Origin: Paenibacillus silvae
Lineage (GTDB): Bacteria; Bacillota; Bacilli; Paenibacillales; Paenibacillaceae
Length of the DNA stretch: 64,000 bases
Assembly: GCF_014639235.1 (NCBI RefSeq)
Contig: NZ_BMFU01000002.1
Location: forward strand, 512,351 to 576,350
Reading direction: 5' to 3'
The translations under genes were made by a program, and so were the position numbers. Position 1 is the stretch's first letter, and each line of letters starts with the position of its first letter. The notes beneath the pieces are model-generated. The model was not told the DNA's origin and did no database searches. It worked only from the letters and a program-made list of their open reading frames with translations. Shown here one piece after another: positions 9,777 through 17,301 of the stretch.

Positions 9777-11198
9777 TTATTCCAAGGCAAATGAAGCAAG
9801 ACTTGCTCCGCCATTTCCTCTATAAGTAAAATACAATGCTTGTGTGCCGTCCGGGATGTTGATTGGCGCGGTGTAGGCCTTCCATTCATTGGTAAAGTGA
9901 ACCGGGATGGTTCCCAGAACCGGGCCGTCCCATGAGGTTTTCACCTCGAAAGCTCCGCTGCAGTATCCTCTTACCCTCAGGGTAACCTGGCGAATGCCAT
10001 GACAATGGAAGTATTTATAACCTGCTGTTGCTGAATCAACCATATTGGCAATATACCCGATCTCCTCATCACCGTCTCTGCCGTCCTGTGTAATCTTCGG
10101 AAAGCGACTGTCCAGCCAGGCCCCTGCACCGAAACCTCCGGTGTATATTTGATCGTCACGAGTAAACAGATTACATGCAATGTGTGCAGGATATTCTCCT
10201 TTACCCTCAAGTGCACTTCCATTGGCGCCGCAAGAGGTTATCTCCACCTGAGGAATCGATCCGTCCTCTTGAAATGAAATTTTCTCTATGCAACCCTGCC
10301 TGTTAAATGCATCTCCGTTTGTGTGCCGGTGATAGAAAATATACCAGTCTGCATTCATTTCGATGATACTGCCGTGATTGTTGCCTCCGTAATACATCGG
10401 CATATCGGCCGGTTTGTAGGTATCGATGTGGAGATCACAGTTACTCACAATTACGCCCCCGTATTCAAAACCTGCCGTTGGGGATGTGCTGGTGGCGTAG
10501 CATAATTCATGCATCACAATCGAGGAATAAACGAGATAGTACAGATCCCCCCTCTTGCGGATCGAAGGTGCCTCAAAAAATTCATGTCCTTCGAATCCAC
10601 TGCCCTCGCTGTACGGCTGACTTGGTGCGATGAAAACGGGTTCCTCCACAATCGTTAACATGTCCGGTCCAAGTACGGTTGCCATGGCGCCGTGTCTGGA
10701 ACGATCGCCAGGTGCACAGAAGCCGGTATACAGATAAGTAAGCGGTCCTTCCGTCAGCACACCGGGATCAAACTGCGGCTCATCCCCATCTCGTTCTCCG
10801 AGCCGGGTGCCATCCTCATATTTTACATAACCATAGAATTCATATTTACCAGCGGGCGTATCACACACGGCAACGGAAACAACCGGCACTTTATCCAGCA
10901 CATAAAATAGATAATAACGTCCGTCCGGCCCTACCGTTACATCGGGCGCGTACAGACACATATGGCCGTCCGGGTTCAGCGGATCATCTGTTTTCAAATA
11001 AATGACGCCCTCATTGCGCCAGTTACCAAGATCGTCTATTGGTGCAGACCAGCATACATAATCGTTCAGGCAAAACACATGCCCGTTAAAACGGTCATGC
11101 GACCCGTACACATATACTCTGTCGTTAAATACGTATGGCTCACCATCAGGAACATACTCCCACGCTGGCAGGTAAGGGTTAAACGCTTGCTTTTTCAT
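9777..11198 (-). CDS. GH43-family glycosidase with C-terminal CBM6-like domain
   Basis: The 473-residue product starts with a GH43-type propeller (residues 1-~330: AFNPYLPAWEYVPDGEP, then CLYAPDVTVGPDGRYYLFYV, FEAPSIRKRGDLYYLVYSS with a candidate acid Glu). It ends with a ~120-residue jelly-roll region resembling CBM6 (VTLRVRGYCSG, GTQALYFTYRG). No signal peptide, so it acts inside the cell on imported oligosaccharides, most likely arabino- or xylo-oligosaccharides. AAGGAG lies 9 bp before the ATG. It is divergent from an AraC regulator. Substrate specificity cannot be read from the sequence. Confidence 0.83.
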   Translation of the reverse strand: MKKQAFNPYLPAWEYVPDGEPYVFNDRVYVYGSHDRFNGHVFCLNDYVCWSAPIDDLGNWRNEGVIYLKTDDPLNPDGHMCLYAPDVTVGPDGRYYLFYVLDKVPVVSVAVCDTPAGKYEFYGYVKYEDGTRLGERDGDEPQFDPGVLTEGPLTYLYTGFCAPGDRSRHGAMATVLGPDMLTIVEEPVFIAPSQPYSEGSGFEGHEFFEAPSIRKRGDLYYLVYSSIVMHELCYATSTSPTAGFEYGGVIVSNCDLHIDTYKPADMPMYYGGNNHGSIIEMNADWYIFYHRHTNGDAFNRQGCIEKISFQEDGSIPQVEITSCGANGSALEGKGEYPAHIACNLFTRDDQIYTGGFGAGAWLDSRFPKITQDGRDGDEEIGYIANMVDSATAGYKYFHCHGIRQVTLRVRGYCSGAFEVKTSWDGPVLGTIPVHFTNEWKAYTAPINIPDGTQALYFTYRGNGGASLASFALE

Positions 11199-11215
11199 TC
11201 GAGATGCACTCCTTA

Positions 11216-11249
11216 TTGAAAAGATATTGAAGTTGAAAAGATATTGAAG
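11216..11249. repeat. perfect 17-bp tandem direct repeat upstream of the GH43 gene
   Basis: TTGAAAAGATATTGAAG occurs twice back to back, with a third partial copy (ATATTGA) just after. It lies directly upstream of the ribosome binding site of the GH43 gene, in its 5' leader or promoter. AraC-family proteins often bind direct repeats, so it may be their target; otherwise it is a simple duplication. Confidence 0.6.
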
Positions 11250-11333
11250 ATATTGATTAAAGGTTTAGATGAAAATAAATGAATGTATTTGCCGAGCGTT
11301 TAAGACAAACTTCCGTTTAATATAGAGCAGAAG

Positions 11334-11367
11334 TAACCGTATAATAGAAAACAGGAATAACCGTATA
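11334..11367 (+). promoter_or_regulatory. repeated TAACCGTATA half-sites and probable -10 of the AraC gene
   Basis: TAACCGTATA is present at 11334-11343 and 11358-11367, 24 bp apart in direct orientation. The first overlaps a TATAAT at 11340-11345 that could be the -10 of the AraC gene; no good -35 is visible, which fits a regulated promoter. Confidence 0.4.
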
Positions 11368-11386
11368 TTACAAAGGAGAAGTAACG

Positions 11387-11461
11387 GTGTCCAAGTTCAG
11401 TATCTATTCCACAACCTGTATGGTAAAGGTGAAGAACGATGAATACTATTTTTTACGTTGA
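11387..11461 (+). CDS. possible 24-residue leader peptide overlapping the AraC start
   Basis: AAAGGAG at 11372-11378 lies 8 bp before a GTG at 11387. The frame codes for 24 residues (MSKFSIYSTT...) and stops at 11461, 22 bp inside the AraC gene in another frame. The downstream AraC start has only a weak site (GGTGAAG), so translational coupling through this leader is possible. There is no homology support. Confidence 0.25.
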   Translation: MSKFSIYSTTCMVKVKNDEYYFLR

Positions 11462-12236
11462 ACATGATGCGGTACATCACAGTGGGTTTGTATTTGATGT
11501 GCCCGAAGGGCATGATTGCTGGCTTTTGGTCATCACAAAGACGGCGGCACAGTTCTGGGTAGATGGTGAGCTGAAGGAATATCCGCCCCATCATGCTGTT
11601 CTATATGCACCCCATCAGAAAATCTATTACCGTGCGTGTGCGGAGCAGTATGTAAACGATTGGATTCGTTTGCATAGTGATGAGCCTTATATCACCGAAA
11701 GCCGCCTCCCGCGCGGGAAGCCATTCCCGTTAGATGATCCTGAATATTGTCACAAGCTGTTCCAGTTACTGGTCGCAGAGCATTCTTTCAAGAAAGATTA
11801 CCAGGAAGCCTCGATGGATTTTTTGCTTCGAACGCTGTTTAACAAAATGCTGGAGTCCTGTGTTCTTGAGAATATTGGCCCGCAGCATTATCCTCTAATG
11901 AAACTGCGGACGGCGATTCACAACAATCCCGGTTACCCATGGACGGTTGCGGCCATGGCCAAAACGATGAGTATCAGTCCAGGGTATTTGCAGCTGATTT
12001 ATAAGAAATCCTTTGGTGTATCGTGTATGGATGATGTCATCCACAGCCGCATTCGTTTAGCCAAAGAATACCTCAGGCATTACCTTTACTCGATAGCTGA
12101 AATCGCTGATCGCTGCGGGTACCGCAATGTGGAGCATTTCTGCAGACAGTTTAAACAGATCACAGGGGTATCACCCAAGCGATTCAAGCAGCAGAGCGTC
12201 AAGGTTTTGACGGACAGAGCCAATCTTGATCAATAG
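11439..12236 (+). CDS. AraC-family regulator
   Basis: The 265-residue product has an N-terminal beta-rich cupin-like ligand domain (residues 1-~150, with HHAVLYAPHQKIYYRA) and a C-terminal AraC DNA-binding domain (~165-260: MSISPGYLQLIYKKSFGVS, then IAEIADRCGYRNVEHFCRQF). It is divergent from the GH43 gene at 9777-11198 and is the likely regulator of it. Direct repeats occur in the shared 240-bp region. The start at 11439 has a modest GGTGAAG site and may be coupled to a small upstream frame. Confidence 0.9.
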   Translation: MNTIFYVEHDAVHHSGFVFDVPEGHDCWLLVITKTAAQFWVDGELKEYPPHHAVLYAPHQKIYYRACAEQYVNDWIRLHSDEPYITESRLPRGKPFPLDDPEYCHKLFQLLVAEHSFKKDYQEASMDFLLRTLFNKMLESCVLENIGPQHYPLMKLRTAIHNNPGYPWTVAAMAKTMSISPGYLQLIYKKSFGVSCMDDVIHSRIRLAKEYLRHYLYSIAEIADRCGYRNVEHFCRQFKQITGVSPKRFKQQSVKVLTDRANLDQ

Positions 12237-12546
12237 TTTGATGAACGAAATAGACAGTTGAAGGTTATTTCATTTTGTATTTACGCTCAGCCTATGTTCA
12301 GATCCCTTCTGACTTATGTGATGGTAGCGGTTACTAATATATTCAGGGTAAGGTATCGGGCATACAGTTGCAATGATGTATACTGATGGATTATTGATCA
12401 ATCCTCATATGCTTCTCATATGAATCAGCTTATGCCGAATTGTGTGAAATGAAAAAACCACCGGATTAACGGCGGCTTGGTGGTGGACTATGTATCTGGG
12501 TTAAAAGTTTTTATCATAGGTCTCACGTTGGATAGTCTGCTGCTTG
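12237..12546. other. 310-bp gene-free stretch
   Basis: No credible gene. It contains the minus-strand terminator at 12452-12484. The rest shows no clear promoter or operator; a cre-like 14-mer at 12322 has two mismatches. Confidence 0.5.
12452..12484 (-). terminator. terminator of the small membrane protein gene
   Basis: Read on the minus strand, ACCACC ... GGTGGT forms a stem followed by a run of six T's (the A run at 12452-12457 of the plus strand). Confidence 0.55.
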
Positions 12547-12852
12547 CTAGGGTTTAACTTTGTATTGGTGCATATGAAGCTTAGGTGTGTTCAAATGATC
12601 TGGACTGTCAGCATTGTCTAGATTTTCTACATGGTTTGGGTTATCTAATTTGTCTACGTTGTTCAGGTGGTCCACGTTGTTTGGGCTGTCTGGATTGTTT
12701 AGTTGATTCAGTTGGTTTTGAGCTGTCGCTTGGTTAAGCTTTTTGCGTTTTTGGAACATCATATAGGTTGTTAAGATCAAAATAGCCGGAATTCCTATAT
12801 AAATCAGAATGAATAGAAAAATAGATCCAAAAATAATAATGTAGCCTTGCAT
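12547..12852 (-). CDS. small single-pass membrane protein with Asn/Asp-rich hexapeptide-like tail
   Basis: The 101-residue product has one N-terminal transmembrane helix (residues ~4-32, IIIFGSIFLFILIYIGIPA), a basic stop-transfer segment FQKRKK, and a hydrophilic tail. The tail repeats imperfectly about every six residues (NNPDSP, NNVDHL, NNVDKL, DNPNHV, ENLDNA, DSPDHL). I do not recognise the family. AAAGGAGGG lies 18 bp before the ATG, too far for good initiation; no ATG, GTG or TTG lies in frame nearer, so an ATT codon 12 bp upstream could be the true start. The tail probably faces the cytoplasm if the short N-terminus is outside. Function unknown. Confidence 0.6.
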   Translation of the reverse strand: MQGYIIIFGSIFLFILIYIGIPAILILTTYMMFQKRKKLNQATAQNQLNQLNNPDSPNNVDHLNNVDKLDNPNHVENLDNADSPDHLNTPKLHMHQYKVKP

Positions 12853-13011
12853 CGGTGTAATGATGTCGATCCCTCCTTTCAGAAAAATGTTATTGACCGT
12901 GATCTGTATATTATAATGCGAATCTGTAAAAATGCACCACTAAACTTGCCCCTTTAAACTTGCTCCTTTCAAGATTGACATGCTCCGCCGATGCTGCAAA
13001 AAGCTCTTTTT

Positions 13012-13208
13012 TCTAACGATCTCAGATAACGCTATTTGGCCAATTTTACATGTTTCTCATTTCTAACGAATCGAGGGGACCCTATTCTCGGCATTTGGTG
13101 GGAAAAAGGGTGTTTATTTTGCGGTTTCAGCGAAATAAGGTTTGTCGGATTCGTTACAATTTGAGAGGACCCAAAATTGATCAAATAAGGTCATCTGGAT
13201 TCGTTAGA
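13012..13208. repeat. 197-bp four-part inverted repeat element, copy A
   Basis: Four 26-bp units: forward at 13012-13037 and 13062-13087, reverse at 13133-13158 and 13183-13208, with spacers of 24, 45 and 24 bp. Units begin KCTAACGAWYC and end CYTATTT in forward sense. The two halves are complementary, so the whole can fold into one long hairpin. It lies in the large gene-free stretch between two divergent genes. Same geometry as the copies at 28775 and 41342. Confidence 0.9.
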
Positions 13209-13477
13209 GCAGGTAGATACCCAGCTAGGTAGGTTGTTCCGAGAAATGCTGCTGATAAATCGGCGTTTGGCGGGTAGCTACGATAATTCAAAAAATAATC
13301 CATTGAATCTTCCGATAATAAAGGGTTAAATCCGAACCAGAGTCCGAAAGAGAATTCAAAAGAGAACGTGCACCAATATTGTAACCATGGCGATACTCTA
13401 ACCTTAACATCATGCTATGAATGTGATCTACGCTGGGGTTCTATCTTGATTAATGGTAAAATAAACAAAAATCAATT

Positions 13478-13639
13478 CTAGGGCGTGTCTTGAAACCTGC
13501 TGAAGTGCATCTTTTCCTTTTCGCCCCCTGCTACGTCAGTTTCTCTTGACGTGCCCCGGCACGCCTGCTAGAAACTTCCTTGCTTGGAATGAAAATTCGG
13601 CAAAATCCGCTATCTTCAGAGTTTTCAGACACGCCCTAG
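13478..13639. mobile_element. 162-bp MITE-like element
   Basis: The ends are near-perfect inverted repeats: CTAGGGCGTGTCTTGAAAC at the left, and CTAGGGCGTGTCTGAAAAC read from the right, both followed within a few bases by CTGAAG. The outer CTAG may be a duplicated target. The inside encodes nothing. The GGGCGTGTC tips resemble those of IS5-superfamily elements; that assignment is tentative. It ends 19 bp before the DinB-like gene and so forms part of its leader. Confidence 0.7.
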
Positions 13640-13658
13640 TTAAAAAAGGGGTTATAGC

Positions 13659-14201
13659 ATGAAGACGAACGACAACCACATGAACGAAAGACCTGAACCA
13701 CAAGAATATGCTTCCTTTTATGAAGGATACATTCGTCAAGTTCCTGAAGGCAATGTGTTGGAACTGCTTGAGAAGCAAGCTAAACAAGTGCTGGCATCCC
13801 TTTCCTCCTTGACTGAGGATCAAGCCAGTTACCGCTATGCAGAAGGGAAATGGAGTGTTAAAGAGGTTTTCGGCCATCTTATTGACAATGAACGTATTAT
13901 GAGCGGTCGTTTGCTGCGGGTAGCGAGAGGTGATATGACATCCCTTCCGGGATATGATCAGGACACACTGATGGGCAGTCATCCATTTGACTCGTATACA
14001 GTGGCCGATCTGGCAGAAGAATATGAAGCTGTGCGGCATTCCACCCTGCTCATGCTTCGCCGCCTTAGTCCTGAAGCATGGCTGCGCACAGGAGTCGTCA
14101 ATGATTACTCGACTACAGCTCGTGCAATTGCTTGGGTGATCACCGGACATGAGCTGCATCATTTATCTGTTCTTCGTGATCGTTATGAAGTACATGTATA
14201 A
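13659..14201 (+). CDS. DinB-superfamily metal-binding protein
   Basis: The 180-residue product has the four-helix DinB/YfiT fold: GKWSVKEVFGHLIDNERIM supplies the first metal-ligand His, and ITGHELHHLSVLRDRY at the C-terminus the other two. Such proteins bind Zn or Ni; some are thiol S-transferases (bacillithiol) and many are uncharacterised. AAAGGGG precedes the ATG. It stands alone between a MITE-like element and an AAA ATPase, 73 bp apart on the same strand. Function beyond the fold cannot be stated. Confidence 0.82.
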   Translation: MKTNDNHMNERPEPQEYASFYEGYIRQVPEGNVLELLEKQAKQVLASLSSLTEDQASYRYAEGKWSVKEVFGHLIDNERIMSGRLLRVARGDMTSLPGYDQDTLMGSHPFDSYTVADLAEEYEAVRHSTLLMLRRLSPEAWLRTGVVNDYSTTARAIAWVITGHELHHLSVLRDRYEVHV

Positions 14202-14274
14202 CGCACCAATGGCAGTATAGAAGTGTAATACGACGACAACAGCCCATCTATTCTATCGTCTGGAGTGAAGCCAG

Positions 14275-15042
14275 TTGAACTTATCTGCATCTTATTTAAG
14301 CCAGATTCGGCTGAAGCGTGATCAAATTGCTGCTTTTGATCAATATCCGTTTGACTTGGCCGTAATTCAACATCTACATACGCTGAATTTCCACCCCAAG
14401 GTCACGTATATCGTTGGTGAAAATGGAATGGGCAAGTCTACGCTGATGGAATCTATTGCTGTCTCCTGGGGATTTAATCCCGAAGGAGGAACGATGAATT
14501 TTTCATTTTCTACCCGGGCCACGCATTCCGATCTGTTTCAGTATATCCAACTGGTCAGAGGGTCGCGGCGTCCCAGGGACGGCTTCTTTTTCAGGGCTGA
14601 AAGTTATTATAATCTGGCGACAACGATCGATGAATTGGACAACGAGCCTTCGTATGGACCTCCGATAAAAGATTCGTACGGGGGAAAATCTTTACATGAG
14701 CAATCTCATGGAGAGTCTTTTTTTGCTACGTTTATACATCGTTTCGGGGGCCAAGGTCTGTATATTCTGGACGAGCCCGAGGCGGCTTTGTCACCGCTTC
14801 GCCAGATGGCTATGCTCGCTCGCATTCATGAACTGGTGCAGCAAAACTCACAATTCATTATTGCTACCCATTCCCCTATTTTAATGGCATACCCGGATTC
14901 ACAGATCTTTAATCTGACTTCAGAGGGCATCGAGCTCCAGACGTTGGAGGAAACAGATCATTATCAGATCATGAAGCAATTTCTGAACAACAAGGATAAG
15001 ATGCTTCAACAGTTATTTGAGGAAGCTGACTCTGAGGGCTAA
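14275..15042 (+). CDS. AAA-type ATPase (ABC-like, SMC/OLD-related)
   Basis: The 255-residue product has Walker A VGENGMGKST near residue 46, Walker B GLYILDEPEAALSP near residue 160, and the switch histidine segment FIIATHSPILMAYPDSQ near residue 195. It lacks membrane segments and a coiled coil, so it is a stand-alone ATPase of the AAA_21/AAA_15 sort often found in bacteria. The start is a TTG at 14275 with GGAG 9 bp upstream. It follows the DinB-like gene by 73 bp and may be co-transcribed. No partner nuclease or toxin is adjacent, so a defence role is not supported. Confidence 0.82.
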   Translation: MNLSASYLSQIRLKRDQIAAFDQYPFDLAVIQHLHTLNFHPKVTYIVGENGMGKSTLMESIAVSWGFNPEGGTMNFSFSTRATHSDLFQYIQLVRGSRRPRDGFFFRAESYYNLATTIDELDNEPSYGPPIKDSYGGKSLHEQSHGESFFATFIHRFGGQGLYILDEPEAALSPLRQMAMLARIHELVQQNSQFIIATHSPILMAYPDSQIFNLTSEGIELQTLEETDHYQIMKQFLNNKDKMLQQLFEEADSEG

Positions 15043-15251
15043 AGGGCACTAGCATAAGCAAGCAAATAACGAAGAATACGGATAATGTAAAAAGAAGAGC
15101 ATGAGCAGCAATTTTGACATGATAGACGCGGGTAGGTGTTTGCTTTGATCAATTCCTGTCACTCAGCGAGCGTTATACCCTGGAAGCAGCGAGTGATATA
15201 AATGATATACTAAAACCCCTATTCTATTTTTATTCTATTTCCATGAGAAAG

Positions 15252-15280
15252 AGACAGCCACTTTATATGATGAGCTGTCT
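15252..15280. terminator. rho-independent terminator
   Basis: AGACAGC and GCTGTCT form a 7-bp stem around a 15-base loop, followed on the plus strand by a T-rich stretch. It would end the ATPase transcript. Confidence 0.6.
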
Positions 15281-15298
15281 TCTTCTCTATTATCTTTG

Positions 15299-15330
15299 TT
15301 TTATCTTTATCTTTATCTTTATTCTTATCT
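15299..15330. repeat. TTTATC hexanucleotide repeat
   Basis: About four to five consecutive TTTATC/TTTATT units in a longer pyrimidine-rich tract downstream of the beta-glucuronidase gene. Confidence 0.7.
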
Positions 15331-15425
15331 GTTTTCTTAGCCGTTTTCTTTCTGCTTTCCTCTGCTTTTTTCTGCTTATAGTTATTCTTCTTAATAACAC
15401 TGTTCTCTATTGTGTATACTTCTTT

Positions 15426-17225
15426 TTAACCCTTATAGTAGAAATCCGGGATACTTGTCCAGCGTCTTTTAAGCTCATGTGCAATTGCCTTTGGTTTACG
15501 ATCACGGGTGAAAATGCCTTTTTTATTGCCCTGCACTCGAATGATGCCCTGACTGGTTGCGAAATCAGCAAAATTCCAAACCTGTTCTCCAACAAACTGT
15601 GGAAACTCATCGAACACTTCATGGTTGGCTTTGTAGAATTCAACCTGGTACTCTTCAGTAAACATAACGGGCTCGACATCATGTAATCCGGCAACGGTAT
15701 CTGCACCATACTCTGTCATCATCATAGGTGTGTGTGGACATCTTTTTAGCCACCCATTGAGTTCAGCGCGAAGTTTCTGTTTTGCCAGGTTCAGTTCCCC
15801 GCCATCCACATACCATCCGTAATAACGATTGAAGGTGAGCATATCCAGCAGCTCTGCAATCTGATCCTTCTCCGGCGACGATTCGATTTGGGTGACAATC
15901 GTAATCGGACGCTTCTGCGGATCTAATGCTCTGGTTAACTCCACCAGCGGTTTGAAATATTCGTAGGCGCCCTCTTCTTCTGAAGCAGGCTCATTAGCGA
16001 TGTTCCACATGACGACACATGGGTGATTTTTATCCCGCTGAATGAGCTCCCGAATTACGTCTTGATGGTGTTCAAAAGTTTCCAGTTCATCCCACGTATT
16101 TTTCAACACCCCGCCGTGATGGAGAACCAGCATGTTCAGATGCATACCCACTGCGGGCACCTCGTCAATAACAACAAAGCCCTCCCGATCGGCCAGCCGC
16201 ATCATCTCTTCCGAATATGGATAGTGCGCGGTGCGGAATGAATTCGCCCCACTCCACTTCATCAGGTTACAATCGAGCACATTGGCCGCTTCATCAAAAC
16301 CTCTGCCATGCATCGCGGTATCCTCGTGTTTGCCGTATCCTTTGAAATAAAACGGTTTGTTGTTAATGAGGAACTTGCCTTCCTTTACCTCAACACTTCT
16401 CACCCCGAATGGCTGTTCATAGACATCTACGGTTTCATTTTCAGATTCCGTTTCCAGTTCAATACGAAGCGTGTACAAGTAGGCATTTAGCGGCTCCCAC
16501 AACCTGACGTCTGGAATGTGTGCCAGACCTGATGCCCCTGCAGATTCTGCCACAACCACTCCTGATTCGTCCAGTACTTTCACTTTCACTTTAACTGCGG
16601 CCGAGCCTTCAATCTCGATAGCATAATCAACCCGTCCATCCAATTTGCCAACGATAGTGACGTCCTGGATGTAAGTTGCAGGGGTGGTGTATATTTTAAC
16701 GGGACGGTGAAGACCGGCGTAGTTGAAAAAATCAAAATTAGGCAGGTTCTGCACAACCTTCCCTACACCGGCGATGTGCTTCTCAACAACTGAACCGACA
16801 GGTAAGGTAGTTTCGTCCACAACATTATGGACAGCAACGGTTAACCGATTTTTCCCTCTTTGCAGATAAGGGTTAATCACAGCTTCAAAAGGCAGAAATC
16901 CACCTTTGTGCTCCACTACAAAATTGCCATTCACATACACTTTCGCAGCATGAGTGACCGAACCAAACCGTAAAACCACTCTCTCCTTGGTTAACAAATC
17001 CGGAATGGTGATGTCTCGCTCATACCACACCCAGCCCACGTGATCACGAATTTTTGCACTTACTCCAATGTCATTATATGAAGCAGGCACTGCCATGCAT
17101 AGGGTATTTTTTAGCTTTTCCTGCTGCCAATTCTCCTGAAATCCCTGACCTGAATCGAGTTTGAAATTCCATATTCCGTTCAGATCAATCACGTTGCGAG
17201 TCTCGGTAAGTATAGGGTATAACAT
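15426..17225 (-). CDS. uidA: beta-glucuronidase (GH2)
   Basis: The 599-residue product has the length of the E. coli UidA and its domain order: N-terminal jelly roll ([15 protein letters not shown]), central immunoglobulin-like domain, and a C-terminal TIM barrel. The acid/base Glu lies in [18 protein letters not shown] and the nucleophile in [27 protein letters not shown] is typical of glucuronidases rather than galactosidases. It removes glucuronic acid from imported glucuronides in the cytoplasm. AAGGAG lies 7 bp before the ATG. It follows the GPH transporter by 76 bp, so the two form a glucuronide uptake and cleavage operon, with a catabolite-repression site upstream. Confidence 0.93.
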   Translation of the reverse strand: MLYPILTETRNVIDLNGIWNFKLDSGQGFQENWQQEKLKNTLCMAVPASYNDIGVSAKIRDHVGWVWYERDITIPDLLTKERVVLRFGSVTHAAKVYVNGNFVVEHKGGFLPFEAVINPYLQRGKNRLTVAVHNVVDETTLPVGSVVEKHIAGVGKVVQNLPNFDFFNYAGLHRPVKIYTTPATYIQDVTIVGKLDGRVDYAIEIEGSAAVKVKVKVLDESGVVVAESAGASGLAHIPDVRLWEPLNAYLYTLRIELETESENETVDVYEQPFGVRSVEVKEGKFLINNKPFYFKGYGKHEDTAMHGRGFDEAANVLDCNLMKWSGANSFRTAHYPYSEEMMRLADREGFVVIDEVPAVGMHLNMLVLHHGGVLKNTWDELETFEHHQDVIRELIQRDKNHPCVVMWNIANEPASEEEGAYEYFKPLVELTRALDPQKRPITIVTQIESSPEKDQIAELLDMLTFNRYYGWYVDGGELNLAKQKLRAELNGWLKRCPHTPMMMTEYGADTVAGLHDVEPVMFTEEYQVEFYKANHEVFDEFPQFVGEQVWNFADFATSQGIIRVQGNKKGIFTRDRKPKAIAHELKRRWTSIPDFYYKG

Positions 17226-17301
17226 ATGAACATCTCCTTCATTCTCTTTTAAAAAGAATACCCTTGCTCTACCTCCCTTCGTTGTATATCTTGTTGGTCA
17301 G

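Larger units (their letters stand above)
12853..13658. other. 806-bp gene-free stretch with two repeat elements
   Basis: This stretch holds the four-part repeat element copy A (13012-13208) and a MITE-like element (13478-13639). Between 13209 and 13477 I see no gene or clear signal; the stretch is AT-rich. Confidence 0.6.
15043..15425. other. 383-bp gene-free stretch with terminator and pyrimidine-rich tract
   Basis: It holds a hairpin at 15252-15280 and then about 130 bp of TTTATC and TTTCTGC tracts. The 147-codon frame through this tract is biased by the repeats and is not taken as a gene. Confidence 0.55.

Noticed and set aside
12322..12335. cre-like 14-mer TGGTAGCGGTTACT
   Set aside because: Two mismatches to the consensus and no promoter of a carbon gene beside it; it lies after an AraC gene.
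13012..13208. CRISPR-like array (26-bp repeats with 24-bp spacers)
   Set aside because: The repeats switch orientation after two units, the middle spacer is 45 bp, each array has exactly four units with degenerate sequence, and no cas genes are present.
13536..14162. 208-codon minus-strand frame over the DinB-like gene
   Set aside because: Antisense shadow that continues into the MITE-like element; no family features.
14275..15042. Possible antiphage system (AAA ATPase)
   Set aside because: No nuclease, toxin or other defence partner is adjacent; stand-alone ATPases of this kind are common.
15243..15686. 147-codon Leu/Phe/Ile-rich frame
   Set aside because: Produced by the TTTATC/TTTCTG tract and then antisense to the beta-glucuronidase gene.
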